Source: Oceanospirillum maris DSM 6286 (GTDB lineage: Bacteria; Pseudomonadota; Gammaproteobacteria; Pseudomonadales; Halomonadaceae). Taken from it: a stretch of 36,684 nucleotides of DNA. The notes below the pieces were generated by a model that worked only from the letters and a program-made list of their open reading frames with translations, made no database searches and was not told the origin of the DNA. Positions 1 through 10,255 of this stretch are shown in pieces. The stretch spans positions 1 through 36,684 of the forward strand of contig NZ_KE383939.1 in the NCBI RefSeq assembly GCF_000422865.1, in the 5' to 3' direction. Position 1 is the stretch's first letter. Every line of letters starts with the position of its first letter. The position numbers and the translations under genes are program-made.

Positions 1-67
1 AGGCTGGGTGTGTAAGCGTTGTGAGGCGTTGAGCTAACCAGTACTAATGGCTCGTGAGGCTTGACCA
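1..67 (+). rRNA. 23S ribosomal RNA, 3' end (partial)
   Basis: The window opens inside a 23S rRNA gene. The segment 'gctaaccagtactaatgg' followed by 'cgtgaggcttgacc' matches the conserved 3' terminus of proteobacterial 23S rRNA, which in E. coli ends in GTGAGGCTTAACCTT. The 5' part lies outside the window. The exact mature 3' end is estimated by comparison and may be off by a few bases. The 5S gene follows on the same strand. Confidence 0.93.
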
Positions 68-197
68 TATAACACCAAAATGGTCTGACTTGCTGAAAGA
101 ACGAACGATAATCGGATACGCTCGATTACAAAGACTGAATCAATAAAGACGCAATACAGAATTAAGATCTCGATTGGCATCGATCTACAACTTTTTT
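68..197 (+). other. 23S-5S internal transcribed spacer
   Basis: These 130 bases separate 23S and 5S rRNA. No tRNA cloverleaf is visible on either strand. The spacer is presumably co-transcribed with the rRNA operon and removed during processing. Confidence 0.7.
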
Positions 198-314
198 GCT
201 TGACGACAATAGCGTGTAGGAACCACCTGACTCCTTTCCGAACTCAGAAGTGAAACTGCTCAGCGCCGATGGTAGTGTGGGGTCTCCCCATGTGAGAGTA
301 GGACATCGTCAAGC
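198..314 (+). rRNA. rrf: 5S ribosomal RNA
   Basis: A complete 5S gene of about 117 nt. The terminal helix is visible as GCTTGACGA at the 5' end pairing with TCGTCAAGC at the 3' end. The interior carries the conserved blocks CCGAACTCAGAAGTGAAA, GCGCCGATGGTAGTGTGG and GGTCTCCCCATGTGAGAGTA. It is the last gene of the rRNA operon and is followed at once by a terminator. Confidence 0.97.
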
Positions 315-323
315 GCTTATTCT

Positions 324-356
324 AAAAGCCCGTCTCTTTGAGACGGGCTTTTTTTA
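324..356 (+). terminator. Rho-independent terminator of the rRNA operon
   Basis: A perfect 11-bp stem, AAGCCCGTCTC (326-336) with GAGACGGGCTT (340-350), has a TTT loop and runs into seven T residues. It lies ten bases after 5S rRNA. Confidence 0.95.
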
Positions 357-520
357 TGCCTAGGATTTGTGCTATAAAATAACGAGATATAGCCGTTATA
401 TAAGATATTATTTGTTATACAAAGTGATATTTAAAACCCATGTAAACATCCTTATGAAATAGTAGGCTATTCAAGGTAATATAAACAGATTAAGAATTTT
501 ATTAAGGCCACGCTATCCGT

Positions 521-1237
521 ATGAGTGAAAATTCTGCACTAACACCTGATCTAGAAAGAATGATTCAGCAGTTAATTCAAAATGCTGTAGGACAAATGAA
601 AACGGAGCTGGTGACCTATATTGATAAAAAGTTTGAAATAGCGGCACTAACTAGCAACGGATCCAGTAACGGAAATACGAGTCATCATTGTAGTGATGAT
701 AACGAGGATGAAGATCCCATTACTCTAAGCATGTTAATGCTTCAGGTTGCTGCTGTTTTTGAGAAATTTGGTCATTACGATGAGATTTACCGTACTTATG
801 GCATTGAAGCTGATGCATTTCAAGATGAGTGTAATGAAACGCTGGATGTTATGCGCTATCAGCTTGACCAGTTTGAGTCTCAGCTTAAGGACTTCCAGAA
901 CAGGCTGCACATAGAAGAGAGTGGTGGAGAGTCTGCCATCCGCCACAATTCTGAAATACGGGAACAATTTGATAGCCTGTCTAAAGAAGTCCAAGAGACG
1001 CTGAGCCAATTTGATCAATACTTTGATACTCAGCTAAAACAAATTGAAGGCTTACCTGATACGGTTGCAGCATTAAAAATAGAAATTGATAAAAAGCAAA
1101 GTAAGAGTGAGTCTCTAATTAAAATGCAAGAGAGTCGGGTTGAACTTATTGCTAAAATTAAGGCTGCAGTTGAAGAAATTAATACCCAGTTGCCAAAGGT
1201 TGTTAGTGCTCAAATAGAAAAGGTTAAACAGCCTTAA
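521..1237 (+). CDS. Hypothetical coiled-coil protein
   Basis: A 238-residue protein that I do not recognise. There is no signal peptide or membrane segment, so it is probably cytoplasmic. Residues 1-40 form a short predicted helix. Residues 45-65 are a polar, low-complexity linker rich in Ser, Asn, Asp and Glu. From about residue 68 to the end the protein is almost wholly helical and rich in Glu, Gln, Lys and Leu with heptad-like spacing, which suggests a long coiled coil in several segments (about 100-140 and 165-235). The start is the first ATG after a weak AAGG at 504-508. It stands alone between the rRNA operon terminator and a convergent solute-binding protein gene whose end lies 17 bp away. 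A structural or scaffold role would fit but is inference. Confidence 0.7.
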   Translation: MSENSALTPDLERMIQQLIQNAVGQMKTELVTYIDKKFEIAALTSNGSSNGNTSHHCSDDNEDEDPITLSMLMLQVAAVFEKFGHYDEIYRTYGIEADAFQDECNETLDVMRYQLDQFESQLKDFQNRLHIEESGGESAIRHNSEIREQFDSLSKEVQETLSQFDQYFDTQLKQIEGLPDTVAALKIEIDKKQSKSESLIKMQESRVELIAKIKAAVEEINTQLPKVVSAQIEKVKQP

Positions 1238-1254
1238 ATAAAGGGAAAGGGGTT

Positions 1255-2100
1255 TTAGGGATTCGTTAAAGCTATTGGTAGTAAGTTGTTTTCTTGAGCA
1301 TAGTGTTCTAGGCGACCATCCGCTTTAATCGCTTTAACAAAGGCATTAACTCTTTCTAGCCATTCAGGTTGTCCTTTTTTAACTGCGTAAGCGTACTCGA
1401 ATTGATCTGTCGATTTCTTTGGGGTTAATAATTTCGCCCAATCATAAATTTTGAGCATTTTTTGGCCATAAGGATAGTCCGCAATAAATACATCTGCACG
1501 GCCAGATCGTACTTCAACCTCCCGCTGACTATGCTTTACTACGGTCATTAATTCTGCATTTTTTAAGCGGTGCCGCATGGCACCTTCCATATAGGTTCCT
1601 TTTTGAACGCATACAATAACGCCAGGCTGATCCATTGACTCCCAACTGCTAACAATGGGATTTTTCTTGCTTACGACACCGTACATACTACTGCTTAGAT
1701 AAGGATCACTGTAGTCTATACTTTTAGCACGAGATTCCGTTTTACCAACTCCAAACATAGCAATATCGCACTTTTCTTGCTGTATATCTTGGATAAATAT
1801 GCCGAAATGAGTCGGTATGTATTCAACGTCGACACCTAAATCGTTAGCGAATTCTTGCGATAAGCCTATATCGATACCTTCTAGTTGGCCTGTTTTCTTA
1901 TTTTTGTAAGATATAGAGAAATAATCTGGCCAGATACAGACTTGTAATTTACCTGACTGTTTGATTTTTTGTTCTCTGTCTGAGATGGCAAAAGCATGTT
2001 GCTGAAATATCACGCTGGGCAAGAGTAAAAATATGGCGGTAAGTGACAAGTGTTTAATGCAATTTTTGCCTAAGGAAGCTAGTCTAAGTCTTTGTCTCAT
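1255..2100 (-). CDS. Extracellular solute-binding protein, family 3
   Basis: A 281-residue periplasmic binding protein of the family 3 (amino-acid type, SBP_bac_3) fold. A signal peptide covers about residues 1-38: a basic start, a Leu/Ile-rich core, and an AFA cleavage site. The mature protein opens with the usual 'GKLQVCIWPDYFSISYKN' strand, then 'GIDIGLSQEFANDLGVDVEY', and 'DIAMFGVGKTESRAKSIDYS', the family signature around the ligand-contacting Arg and the TxxR..DFS-like segment. No ABC permease or ATPase is near, so it is an orphan receptor here. It is divergent from the PAS-GGDEF-EAL gene, with 82 bp between the starts. It could supply ligand to a distant transporter or to a membrane sensor; the second option is inference. 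An AGGGT ribosome site lies 9 bases before the ATG. Confidence 0.88.
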   Translation of the reverse strand: MRQRLRLASLGKNCIKHLSLTAIFLLLPSVIFQQHAFAISDREQKIKQSGKLQVCIWPDYFSISYKNKKTGQLEGIDIGLSQEFANDLGVDVEYIPTHFGIFIQDIQQEKCDIAMFGVGKTESRAKSIDYSDPYLSSSMYGVVSKKNPIVSSWESMDQPGVIVCVQKGTYMEGAMRHRLKNAELMTVVKHSQREVEVRSGRADVFIADYPYGQKMLKIYDWAKLLTPKKSTDQFEYAYAVKKGQPEWLERVNAFVKAIKADGRLEHYAQENNLLPIALTNP

Positions 2101-2182
2101 ATAGAATTACCCTACTGGTAGCCATGTTAGATAATATACTGGACTGCTATTTTATTGCTTTTTTACGGAACCGATTTGACCT

Positions 2183-4807
2183 GTGTTATCTAATATCATT
2201 TTCTTATTGAAAAATGCTGCTTTGCGCCAAAAGTGGGTACTTCTTACTGCATTAGCTATTTTGCTCTGCTTTTGGCTTGTACTGCAACATACAATGCGAC
2301 AAGGTGTATCAAGAAGTCTAGCAGAACAGAAGACCAGTAATGCTGTCTTGTTACATGCCCTTGAGGATACGGTTGTGCGATCATTTCAGTCGGTCAATAG
2401 CTCAATGTTGACGCTTGCTGAAAGTTTACCTCAGCTTGACTCTCGAGTGGACATTAATAATGTATTGCGTGAGCAATTACGAACATCGCCTCAGTTAAGA
2501 GCCATTGATTTGCTTGATACCCGCGGCATAGTGACCGCTTCTGTAACGCAGAGCATCGGCGCTCAATTGCCTTACTCATGCGTAAGTATTCTTAATAATG
2601 AGCCATTAACTGAATTTGTGATTGAAGTGCCTAGAGAAGGACGTTATCCCAAGGATCCTTTCGCTTTACACTCTGCCCATAGTCATATCCCATTTTGCGT
2701 GCCAGTTCACAATGCTCAAGGCCAGTTATCGCAAGTACTTGTTGCCTCAATAAATCCTCAATACTTTTACAACCTTTTCGCCTCTATTACGGACTCTTTT
2801 GCATCGTATATTCACTTATATCGATACGATGGTGAAGAATTACTCTCGACAGGTGCTATTGAGCCTGATATAGCCACGGTGCTAACACGGGTACATGAAA
2901 AGAGCTGGGGGCAGTTCCGAGCCCCTATTGCAGGAAGTGAGCATTTGGTGAGCTATCGCTCGACATCCCTACTGCCTTTAATTTTGATATTAGTGTCTGA
3001 TGAGGCAGAGGCACTTGCTTCCTGGAAGCATGACGAGCGAATGATGCGCTTTTTTCTGCTGATCATTTCAGTCATTACGGTGATTGTGGCTCTCGTGATT
3101 GCGACTTTGCTGGAGAAGCGCCGACAAGCTGAAGGGGATATTCATCTATTAAGTACCGCCATTAGAAGTACCGCTAATGCCATTGTTATTACCAATAAAG
3201 AGGGTGATATTCATTGGACTAATAAAGCATTCACTGTACTCACTGGATATTCTTTCGAAGAAGTAAAAGGGAAGAATCCAAGAATTTTGAACTCAGGCTG
3301 TCATTCGAAAGGTTTTTTTGGTGAATTATGGAGTGCAATTTTATCCGGTGAAAGTTGGAGAGGTGAGCTGATAAACCGGCATAAACTTGGCCATACAATG
3401 GTTGTTGAACAAACCGTTACGCCTATTTTTGATGATAACGGCAGTATTGAGCACTTTATTGCGGTTCATGAGGATGTGACTGCACGTAGAAATGCAGAGC
3501 AAAAAGCATTGTTTTTGGCTGACCATGACTCTTTAACCGGTTTGCCCAATCGGCGCTATTTTGAACAGCATCTGTATCAAGTCTTTGCCCATACTGATCA
3601 AATAGAAATTGCGATTTTATTTATCGATTTAGACCGTTTTAAAGAAATTAATGACACTATGGGTCACGAAGCCGGTGATGCTCTTTTGGCGCATACAACC
3701 TCTAATCTGCAGATGTTAATGAATGACGGGGGGCACTTGTTGGCACGGCTTGGCGGGGATGAGTTTGCTATCTTGGTAAGAGATGTCATGAGCCATGGGC
3801 AGTTATCTACTTTTGCCAGTGATGTTATTACTGCGGTTGCTAAACCCTTTCATTATGACGATGGCGTATTTAATATCACCTGTAGTATTGGTGTGGCGAC
3901 AGGGGATATTAACATATCAGATGCATCCATGATGTTACGCCAAGCGGATATGGCGATGTATCGTGCGAAACATGAGGGTAAAAACACCTACCGTTTCTTT
4001 GATGACGCGATGGATGCACTGATGAAGCGACGTGTTTTTCTTCAGCAGCAGCTTGAAATAGCCGTGCATGCTAAAAATGCTTTAAGCCTGCGATATCAGC
4101 CTCAAGTTGAAGCTAATACAGGGCATGTCTATGGCGCAGAAGCGTTGATGCGTTGGGAAATTGCCGATGGTGAATGGGTTTCACCGGTGGAGTTTATCCC
4201 TTTAGCAGAAGAAACGGGTCAAATTTTAGAGGTTGGTATTTGGTTAATGGAGAACTTGTTCCAGCAAATGGCTGAATGGAATCATCGTGGTATTAAGTTC
4301 GGTAAAATCTCTATGAATATTTCTGCGATTCAATTAGCGAGAGATTCCTTAGCTGAGCGCTTATTGGGAATGATGACGCGTTTCTCGATCCCCATTGAGC
4401 AGCTTTGTGTTGAGATTACAGAAACAACGTTAATGACGAACTCCGATATGGTGATGGATAATCTAAAACAGCTGAAAAAAGCGGGTATTAGCTTATCAAT
4501 TGATGATTTTGGTACGGGTTATTCCTCACTCAGTTATTTAAAGGCGATCGACGCCAACCATTTAAAAATAGATCGTAGTTTTATTATTGGTATTGGTGGT
4601 GATGACTCTGATGAGCATATTGTACGTGCGACGATAGCGTTAGCCCATAACTTGAATCTCGAAACTGTAGCAGAAGGTGTGGATAGCCGAGAGCAGCTAG
4701 AGTTTTTAAAGGCTCTATCTTGTAATTATATCCAAGGCTATCTTTTTTCTAAGCCTTTAATCGCCGAAGATTTTGAGCAATTTGTTGAAGAACGATCACT
4801 TATTTAA
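2183..4807 (+). CDS. Membrane PAS-GGDEF-EAL c-di-GMP cyclase/phosphodiesterase
   Basis: An 874-residue inner membrane enzyme predicted to make and/or degrade cyclic di-GMP. Order: transmembrane helix (about 18-36), periplasmic sensor region of about 250 residues that resembles a Cache-type domain, second helix (289-310), PAS domain (322-435), GGDEF domain (about 443-608) and EAL domain (about 620-868). The cyclase motif is an intact GGDEF (524-528). The usual RxxD inhibitory site just before it is missing (DGGH at that position). The phosphodiesterase keeps EAL (653-655) and [13 protein letters not shown], so both activities look possible. The GTG start at 2183 is chosen because it puts the first helix near the N terminus and has GGAA upstream. 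creA follows 14 bp downstream and is probably in the same operon; the orphan solute-binding protein is divergent. Confidence 0.92.
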   Translation: MLSNIIFLLKNAALRQKWVLLTALAILLCFWLVLQHTMRQGVSRSLAEQKTSNAVLLHALEDTVVRSFQSVNSSMLTLAESLPQLDSRVDINNVLREQLRTSPQLRAIDLLDTRGIVTASVTQSIGAQLPYSCVSILNNEPLTEFVIEVPREGRYPKDPFALHSAHSHIPFCVPVHNAQGQLSQVLVASINPQYFYNLFASITDSFASYIHLYRYDGEELLSTGAIEPDIATVLTRVHEKSWGQFRAPIAGSEHLVSYRSTSLLPLILILVSDEAEALASWKHDERMMRFFLLIISVITVIVALVIATLLEKRRQAEGDIHLLSTAIRSTANAIVITNKEGDIHWTNKAFTVLTGYSFEEVKGKNPRILNSGCHSKGFFGELWSAILSGESWRGELINRHKLGHTMVVEQTVTPIFDDNGSIEHFIAVHEDVTARRNAEQKALFLADHDSLTGLPNRRYFEQHLYQVFAHTDQIEIAILFIDLDRFKEINDTMGHEAGDALLAHTTSNLQMLMNDGGHLLARLGGDEFAILVRDVMSHGQLSTFASDVITAVAKPFHYDDGVFNITCSIGVATGDINISDASMMLRQADMAMYRAKHEGKNTYRFFDDAMDALMKRRVFLQQQLEIAVHAKNALSLRYQPQVEANTGHVYGAEALMRWEIADGEWVSPVEFIPLAEETGQILEVGIWLMENLFQQMAEWNHRGIKFGKISMNISAIQLARDSLAERLLGMMTRFSIPIEQLCVEITETTLMTNSDMVMDNLKQLKKAGISLSIDDFGTGYSSLSYLKAIDANHLKIDRSFIIGIGGDDSDEHIVRATIALAHNLNLETVAEGVDSREQLEFLKALSCNYIQGYLFSKPLIAEDFEQFVEERSLI

Positions 4808-4821
4808 AACAGGAGAGAAAT

Positions 4822-5292
4822 ATGCGTAAGTTTATAATCGCCATCGGAGTTATCTTAGGGTTTAACTCGATCGTCGCATCGGCGGAAGAGATAGGTTCTG
4901 TTAGTACGGTGTTTAAAATGTTAGGGCCTAATCATAAAATTGTGATTGAAGCATTTGATGACCCTGATATTCCAGGTGTTAGTTGCTGGTTGTCTCGCCC
5001 TAAGACAGGTGGCATTAGCGGTGGCTTAGGCTTGGCAGAAGACCCATCGAATGGGTCTATCGCCTGTCGGCAAATTGGTGAGATTGAATTGCCCGATGAC
5101 TTGGAAGAAGGTGAAAAGGTATTCAATAAGCGTACTAGCCTCGTTTTTAAAACGTTACAGGTGGTTCGTTTCTATGATCGCAAGCGCCATACCCTGATCT
5201 ATTTGGTCTATTCAGATAAGGTTATTGAAGGTTCACCGAAGAATTCTATCTCGGTGGTGGCTATTCAACCTTGGTTGACTCAGACCCGTTAG
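4822..5292 (+). CDS. creA: CreA family periplasmic protein
   Basis: 156 residues, close to E. coli CreA along its whole length. A signal peptide covers about residues 1-21 (cleavage after SIVASA). The conserved blocks '[18 protein letters not shown]', '[20 protein letters not shown]', '[16 protein letters not shown]' and '[16 protein letters not shown]' are all present. The molecular function of CreA is not established. An AGGAGAG ribosome site lies just before the ATG, and the gene starts 14 bp after the GGDEF-EAL gene, so the two are probably co-transcribed. The usual creBCD partners are not in the window. Confidence 0.93.
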   Translation: MRKFIIAIGVILGFNSIVASAEEIGSVSTVFKMLGPNHKIVIEAFDDPDIPGVSCWLSRPKTGGISGGLGLAEDPSNGSIACRQIGEIELPDDLEEGEKVFNKRTSLVFKTLQVVRFYDRKRHTLIYLVYSDKVIEGSPKNSISVVAIQPWLTQTR

Positions 5293-5389
5293 GGATCGTT
5301 TGCTAGGTCTAGAAAAACAGAAAATAAGAATAATAAGCGCTTAATAGTTCTAAGCCATTAATAGTCAGTTTTCTAACGACAGGTGCTTT

Positions 5390-6451
5390 ATGACGCATGC
5401 TCGCAGCCCTCTAAAAGGGCTTAAAATTTTAGATTTTAGTACACTGCTGCCTGGCCCTTACGCATCCATGATTATGGAAAGAATGGGGGCTGAGGTTTTG
5501 AGGGTGGAATCACCTAACCGCCCGGATTTGGTTAAAGGGTTAGAACCTCAAATTGAAGGCGCTTCAGCGGCTTTTCATCAGCTTAATGGCTCAAAAAAGG
5601 TCTGCTATCTTGATTTGAAACAACCGGGGTCAGTTACCCGCGTACATCAGCTGATAGAAGAGTATGACATTGTCCTTGAACAGTTTCGGCCTGGGGTAAT
5701 GGAGCGTCTTGGGGTGGGCTTTAATGCCTTGAAAAAGATTAATCCAGAGCTTATTTATTGCAGTATCACAGGCTATGGGCAAACAGGGCTTTATTGTGAT
5801 CGAGCCGGTCATGATATTAACTACTTGGCATTAAGTGGTTTAGCGGATTACAGTCGTCGAAAAGGGCAAGCTCCTGTTCCTCTTGGTATGCAGGTTGCTG
5901 ATATTGCCGGTGGTTCACATCAAGCCGTGATGGCTGTTTTATCTGCGGTTATCCAGCGGCAATTGCAAGGTATTGGCCAATATATTGATATTAGTATGAC
6001 AGATGCTGCCTTCTCACTTAATGGTATGGCTGGAGCCGCAGCTATTGCCGGAGGTGAACAGCCTGCAGCGGAAACAGGTTGGCTTAATGGCGGTACTTTC
6101 TATGATTACTATGAAACCCGTGATGGCCGTTATATGGCGGTGGGTAGCCTTGAGCCGCAATTCCAGCAGCGCTTATTAAAGGTGTTAGGGTTGGAGTCTT
6201 TACGTGATTTATGTCTCGACTTTAGTGCAAAGGCCCAAGCTACGGTTAAAGCTGCTTTGAAAGAGGTTTTTTTATCGAGGGATTTTGAGTATTGGTGGCA
6301 ATGTTTTTCTGAAGTTGACGCCTGTGTTGAACCGGTTTTAACCTTTGAAGAAGCTTGTGCTCATCCTCATTTTAAGGCCAGAGGTTCGGTAATCTCGGGT
6401 CAACATGCCCCGCAAATGGCTCCCGCATTTATGTTTAAAGACGATACCTGA
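5390..6451 (+). CDS. CoA-transferase family III / alpha-methylacyl-CoA racemase-like protein
   Basis: A 353-residue cytoplasmic enzyme of the CaiB/BaiF family. The N-terminal 'LKGLKILDFSTLLPGPYA' and 'MGAEVLRVE' form the CoA-binding fold, followed by 'LDLKQPG', 'LEQFRPGVMERLGVG' and 'YCSITGYGQTG'. The 'GHDINYLALSG' motif (140-150), with its catalytic Asp and nearby His, is typical of alpha-methylacyl-CoA racemases, which invert the 2-methyl centre of branched acyl-CoA thioesters. A true transferase with the same fold cannot be excluded. The length is slightly under the usual 360-400 residues. It is monocistronic: 98 bp separate it from creA, and a terminator separates it from the convergent acnB. 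Confidence 0.9.
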   Translation: MTHARSPLKGLKILDFSTLLPGPYASMIMERMGAEVLRVESPNRPDLVKGLEPQIEGASAAFHQLNGSKKVCYLDLKQPGSVTRVHQLIEEYDIVLEQFRPGVMERLGVGFNALKKINPELIYCSITGYGQTGLYCDRAGHDINYLALSGLADYSRRKGQAPVPLGMQVADIAGGSHQAVMAVLSAVIQRQLQGIGQYIDISMTDAAFSLNGMAGAAAIAGGEQPAAETGWLNGGTFYDYYETRDGRYMAVGSLEPQFQQRLLKVLGLESLRDLCLDFSAKAQATVKAALKEVFLSRDFEYWWQCFSEVDACVEPVLTFEEACAHPHFKARGSVISGQHAPQMAPAFMFKDDT

Positions 6452-6512
6452 TTGAACACTGGTATTTTATTAATCTTTGAATCATCAATCTTTCAGTTAT
6501 AAACAGTCATAA

Positions 6513-6540
6513 AAAAGCCCCAGTATAAGCTGGGGCTTTT
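6513..6540. terminator. Bidirectional rho-independent terminator
   Basis: The stem AAAAGCCCCAG (6513-6523) with CTGGGGCTTTT (6530-6540) has an 11-bp perfect match. T runs lie on the plus side and A runs on the left, so it can end both the CoA-transferase gene (plus) and acnB (minus), which converge here. Confidence 0.9.
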
Positions 6541-6586
6541 GTCATACCGTTCTCACGTTATCTTAAGATCTGTATTGATCGTTAGA

Positions 6587-9190
6587 TTACGCTTCTTGAG
6601 CAAGAGGGATAAACTTAGAAGCCGCAGCTTGATAAGATCCGATCTTGTCAAAGTTCAAATAACGGTAAACGTCTTCTGACATGGTATCCAGCTTAGCCGT
6701 GTACTCCATGTACTCTTCAACGGTCGGTAACTTACCGATCAGAGCAGCCACTGCAGCAAGTTCAGCAGATGACAGGAATACGTTAGCACCTGTACCTAGA
6801 CGGTTAGGGAAGTTACGAGTAGAGGTCGATACCACAGTCGTGTTGTCACCAACACGTGCTTGGTTACCCATACATAGAGAACAACCTGGCATCTCCATAC
6901 GAGCGCCTGCTTTACCGAAGATATTGTAATAACCTTCTTCGGTTAGCTGAGCGGCGTCCATCTTCGTAGGTGGAGCAATCCACATACGAGTTGGGATCTG
7001 AGTGCCTGCCGCATCCAGCAGTTTACCTGCTGCACGGAAATGACCAATGTTGGTCATGCACGAACCGATGAAGACTTCGTCGATTTTCTCGCCAGCCAAT
7101 TCAGACAACAATTTCACATCATCTGGATCATTCGGGCAAGCTAGGATCGGTTCTTTAACATCCGCTAGATCGATTTCGATAACCGCAGCATAATCAGCAT
7201 CAGCATCGCCTTCCATCAACTGAGGGTTAGCCAACCAGTCTTCCATACCTTTGATACGACGTTCAATGGTGCGAACATCACCGTAGCCTTCTGCGATCAT
7301 CCACTTCAGCATGGTGATATTAGAATGCAGGTATTCTTTGATCGGATCTTCGTTCAATTTGATGCTACAGCCCGCAGCAGAACGCTCGGCAGATGCATCA
7401 GAAAGTTCAAACGCTTGCTCAACCTTCAGGTCAGGCAGACCTTCGATTTCTAGAATACGGCCAGAGAAGATATTTTTCTTACCGGCTTTGGCAACGGTCA
7501 GCAGACCTTGCTTGATAGCGTAGTACGGAATCGCATTAACCAGATCACGCAGAGTGATACCCGGCTGCATCTTGGTGCCTTTAAAGCGAACCAGTACAGA
7601 TTCAGGCATATCTAGGGGCATAACACCTGTAGCCGCAGCAAAGGCAACCAAACCAGAACCCGCAGGGAAAGAGATACCTAGAGGGAAACGAGTATGGGAA
7701 TCACCACCTGTACCAACGGTATCAGGTAGAAGCATACGGTTCAGCCAAGAGTGAATAACACCATCACCTGGGCGCAGAGATACACCACCACGGTTCATGA
7801 TGAAGTCTGGCAGAGTATGGTGAGTGTTCACGTCAACCGGCTTAGGATAAGCGGCTGTGTGGCAGAAAGACTGCATGGTTAGGTCAGCGGAGAAGCCTAG
7901 GCAAGCGAGATCTTTCAGTTCGTCACGGGTCATCGGACCAGTGGTATCCTGAGAGCCAACCGTGGTCATTTTAGGTTCGCAGTAGGTGCCAGGACGAACG
8001 CCGTCAACACCACAGGCTTTACCGACCATTTTCTGCGCTAAAGAGTAACCTTTACCGGTATCTTTAGGCTGTTCTGGGCGTTGGAATAGATCCGTTGGAC
8101 CTTTAGCCAAAAATTCGCGCGCTTTTTCAGTCAAACCACGACCGATGATCAGAGGAATACGACCACCGGCACGTACTTCGTCTAGAAGTACTTTGGTTTT
8201 CAGTTGGAACGTAGAAACAACGTCGTCAGCACCGTGTTTGCACACTTTACCTTCGTATGGGTAAACGTCAATTACGTCACCCATGTTAAGGTTTTCAACG
8301 TCCATTTCGATCGGCAGTGCGCCAGCATCTTCCATAGTATTATAGAAAATAGGGGCAATTTTATTACCGAAGCAGAAACCACCCGCGCGTTTATTAGGAA
8401 CATTCGGGATATCATCGCCGAAGAACCATAGCACGGAGTTTGTCGCTGACTTACGAGAAGAACCCGTACCAACAACATCGCCCACGTACGCAATTGGGTG
8501 ACCTTTAGCGATCAATTCACGGATCTGCTTAATCGGGCCTTGTACGCCATGCTCGTCAGGGTTGATGCCTTCGCGTTCCATTTTTAGCATCGCCATCGCG
8601 TGCTTAGGAATATCTGGGCGGGTGAAAGCATCAGGAGCAGGAGACAGATCGTCAGTATTTGTCTCACCTGTTACTTTGAATACACTTAAGGTGATCTTCT
8701 CTGCCAGTTGAGGCTTAGAAGTAAACCACTCGCCTTCAGCCCAAGATTCGACAACAGCTTTAGCGTTTTCGTTACCTTCTTTTGCTTTGTCAGCAACATC
8801 ATGGAACGCATCAAACATAAGCAATGTGTGCTTCAGCTCAGCTGCGGCAGCTTCCGCTAGATTGGCATCTTCTAGCAGCTCAACCAATGTTTCGATGTTA
8901 TAGCCACCTTGCATGGTGCCTAGTAATTTAACAGCGTGTTTTCTGTCGATCAGCGGAGAGGCGGCCTCACCTTTAGCAACAGCAGAAAGGAAACCTGCTT
9001 TAACATAAGCAGCTTCATCTACACCGGGTGGTACGCGATTGGTGATTAGATCAAGGATGAATTCTTCTTCGCCTGCTGGTGGAGTTTTCAGCAGTTCAAT
9101 CAGTTCCGCAGTTTGTTCAGCGTTTAGCGGCTTAGGTACAACACCTTCAGCGGCGCGCTCTTCTACGTGTTTGCGATATGCTTCAAGCAC
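6587..9190 (-). CDS. acnB: Bifunctional aconitate hydratase 2 / 2-methylisocitrate dehydratase
   Basis: AcnB interconverts citrate and isocitrate in the TCA cycle and also dehydrates 2-methylisocitrate. The sequence matches E. coli AcnB from end to end, including the N-terminal HEAT-like domain ([15 protein letters not shown]), '[19 protein letters not shown]', '[17 protein letters not shown]', '[16 protein letters not shown]'-type blocks and the [4Fe-4S] cysteines in '[10 protein letters not shown]' and 'GCSLCMGNQ'. I place the start at a GTG (9190), 13 codons inside an in-frame ATG at 9229. The GTG has a good GAGGG ribosome site 8 bases before it, and the protein then begins MLEAYRKH as in other AcnB proteins; the ATG has no clear site. 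That gives 867 residues against 865 in E. coli. It is monocistronic on the minus strand. Confidence 0.97.
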   Translation of the reverse strand: MLEAYRKHVEERAAEGVVPKPLNAEQTAELIELLKTPPAGEEEFILDLITNRVPPGVDEAAYVKAGFLSAVAKGEAASPLIDRKHAVKLLGTMQGGYNIETLVELLEDANLAEAAAAELKHTLLMFDAFHDVADKAKEGNENAKAVVESWAEGEWFTSKPQLAEKITLSVFKVTGETNTDDLSPAPDAFTRPDIPKHAMAMLKMEREGINPDEHGVQGPIKQIRELIAKGHPIAYVGDVVGTGSSRKSATNSVLWFFGDDIPNVPNKRAGGFCFGNKIAPIFYNTMEDAGALPIEMDVENLNMGDVIDVYPYEGKVCKHGADDVVSTFQLKTKVLLDEVRAGGRIPLIIGRGLTEKAREFLAKGPTDLFQRPEQPKDTGKGYSLAQKMVGKACGVDGVRPGTYCEPKMTTVGSQDTTGPMTRDELKDLACLGFSADLTMQSFCHTAAYPKPVDVNTHHTLPDFIMNRGGVSLRPGDGVIHSWLNRMLLPDTVGTGGDSHTRFPLGISFPAGSGLVAFAAATGVMPLDMPESVLVRFKGTKMQPGITLRDLVNAIPYYAIKQGLLTVAKAGKKNIFSGRILEIEGLPDLKVEQAFELSDASAERSAAGCSIKLNEDPIKEYLHSNITMLKWMIAEGYGDVRTIERRIKGMEDWLANPQLMEGDADADYAAVIEIDLADVKEPILACPNDPDDVKLLSELAGEKIDEVFIGSCMTNIGHFRAAGKLLDAAGTQIPTRMWIAPPTKMDAAQLTEEGYYNIFGKAGARMEMPGCSLCMGNQARVGDNTTVVSTSTRNFPNRLGTGANVFLSSAELAAVAALIGKLPTVEEYMEYTAKLDTMSEDVYRYLNFDKIGSYQAAASKFIPLAQEA

Positions 9191-9399
9191 GGTAAGACCC
9201 TCATCAGTTTGTGCTTTGACCGGATGCATAGAAAGATAGTTTTCTGCATAAAATCAAAGCGTTCGATGTATTCATCGACCTTCTTATCTCGGTGGCATGA
9301 TTCTAAATTAAAATGTCGACAATGTTAAGTTGAGTGATCGACTGATAAGGTTCAACTTTGGTCGTTGATTTCGATCATTTTATAAGGAATTCAACTTTT

Positions 9400-10122
9400 T
9401 CAGCTGAATTTGATGAGATTTGGGGGGCTATCATCGATAATTTCGGCATAGTAAATATCATGATCCCAATCGCTTAGCGTTAAGCGTTCAAAGCTGTGAC
9501 CTTTGTTATTGGACTCGATCGCTTCTAACTTGGGTTGATGTGTGTGCCCATGAATTAGGAGTTGAGCACCGTATTGTTGAAGCTGTTTGATCATAGCGTC
9601 AGGGCTTAGATCGGTTAGCTCGTAGCCTTCTTGATGCTCTTTGCTTTGAGTTCGTGCCTGTTTGGCAAATGCGATGCGTTGTTCTAATGGTTGGCTTAGA
9701 AAGCTATCTTGCCATTTCGGATCGCGCAACATTTGACGTACTTTTTGATACTCAATGTCAGAGGTACACTGCTCATCACCGTGACTTAATAGAATACTTG
9801 GATTGCTAGGCAGGGGATATGGGTCATTTAAACGTATCATGCCCGCTTGTTGGCAATAATCTTGACCGATTAAAAAATCACGATTACCAGCCATAAAATA
9901 AAGTGTTACTTGATGATGTTCTTTGAGTTGGCGCAGTTTTTCCGCGACGGTCTTGCTGAGATTGTTTTGAGCATCGTCGCCAATCCAAACTTCAAAAAAG
10001 TCACCGAGAATATAAAGCTCGTCAGCGGAGGGGGCGATGTTCTCAAGAAAGTCCCAAAATCGTTGAGACACAGGATCATCAAGACTTTTTAGGTGTAAGT
10101 CGGAAATAAAGAGCTGTTTCAT
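9400..10122 (-). CDS. lpxH: UDP-2,3-diacylglucosamine diphosphatase
   Basis: 240 residues. LpxH hydrolyses UDP-2,3-diacylglucosamine to lipid X and UMP at the inner membrane surface, the fourth step of lipid A synthesis. It is a calcineurin-like metallophosphatase with all metal motifs visible: 'FISDLHL' (DxH), 'LGDFFEVWIGDD' (GD plus the LpxH-specific FEVWIGDD), 'MAGNRDFLIG' (GNxD, with R for H as in LpxH), 'LSHGDE' and 'IHGHTHQP'. It lies downstream of ppiB on the minus strand, an arrangement common in gammaproteobacteria (ppiB-lpxH divergent from glnS/cysS). A hairpin lies in the 133-bp gap between the two genes. Confidence 0.96.
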   Translation of the reverse strand: MKQLFISDLHLKSLDDPVSQRFWDFLENIAPSADELYILGDFFEVWIGDDAQNNLSKTVAEKLRQLKEHHQVTLYFMAGNRDFLIGQDYCQQAGMIRLNDPYPLPSNPSILLSHGDEQCTSDIEYQKVRQMLRDPKWQDSFLSQPLEQRIAFAKQARTQSKEHQEGYELTDLSPDAMIKQLQQYGAQLLIHGHTHQPKLEAIESNNKGHSFERLTLSDWDHDIYYAEIIDDSPPNLIKFS

Positions 10123-10200
10123 ATCGGCTTAAGCCTTTTAAAAAAGTGTGATTGAAACGGCTTGGCCGAAAGAAAAACGTGTCACATGCTACGTATAACA

Positions 10201-10227
10201 CATAAGGGCTATATAACAGCCCTTATG
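10201..10227 (-). terminator. Perfect hairpin between ppiB and lpxH
   Basis: CATAAGGGCT (10201-10210) and AGCCCTTATG (10218-10227) form a perfect 10-bp stem with a 7-base loop. No strong T run follows on either strand. It may be a weak terminator, an attenuator or an mRNA-stabilising structure that sets lpxH expression below ppiB. Confidence 0.45.
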
Positions 10228-10255
10228 AATTTGAAACAGCGAATAAATGAGCTAT

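Noticed and set aside
6681-9239. Several plus-strand open frames across acnB
   Set aside because: All are antisense to a full-length conserved enzyme and lack start signals.
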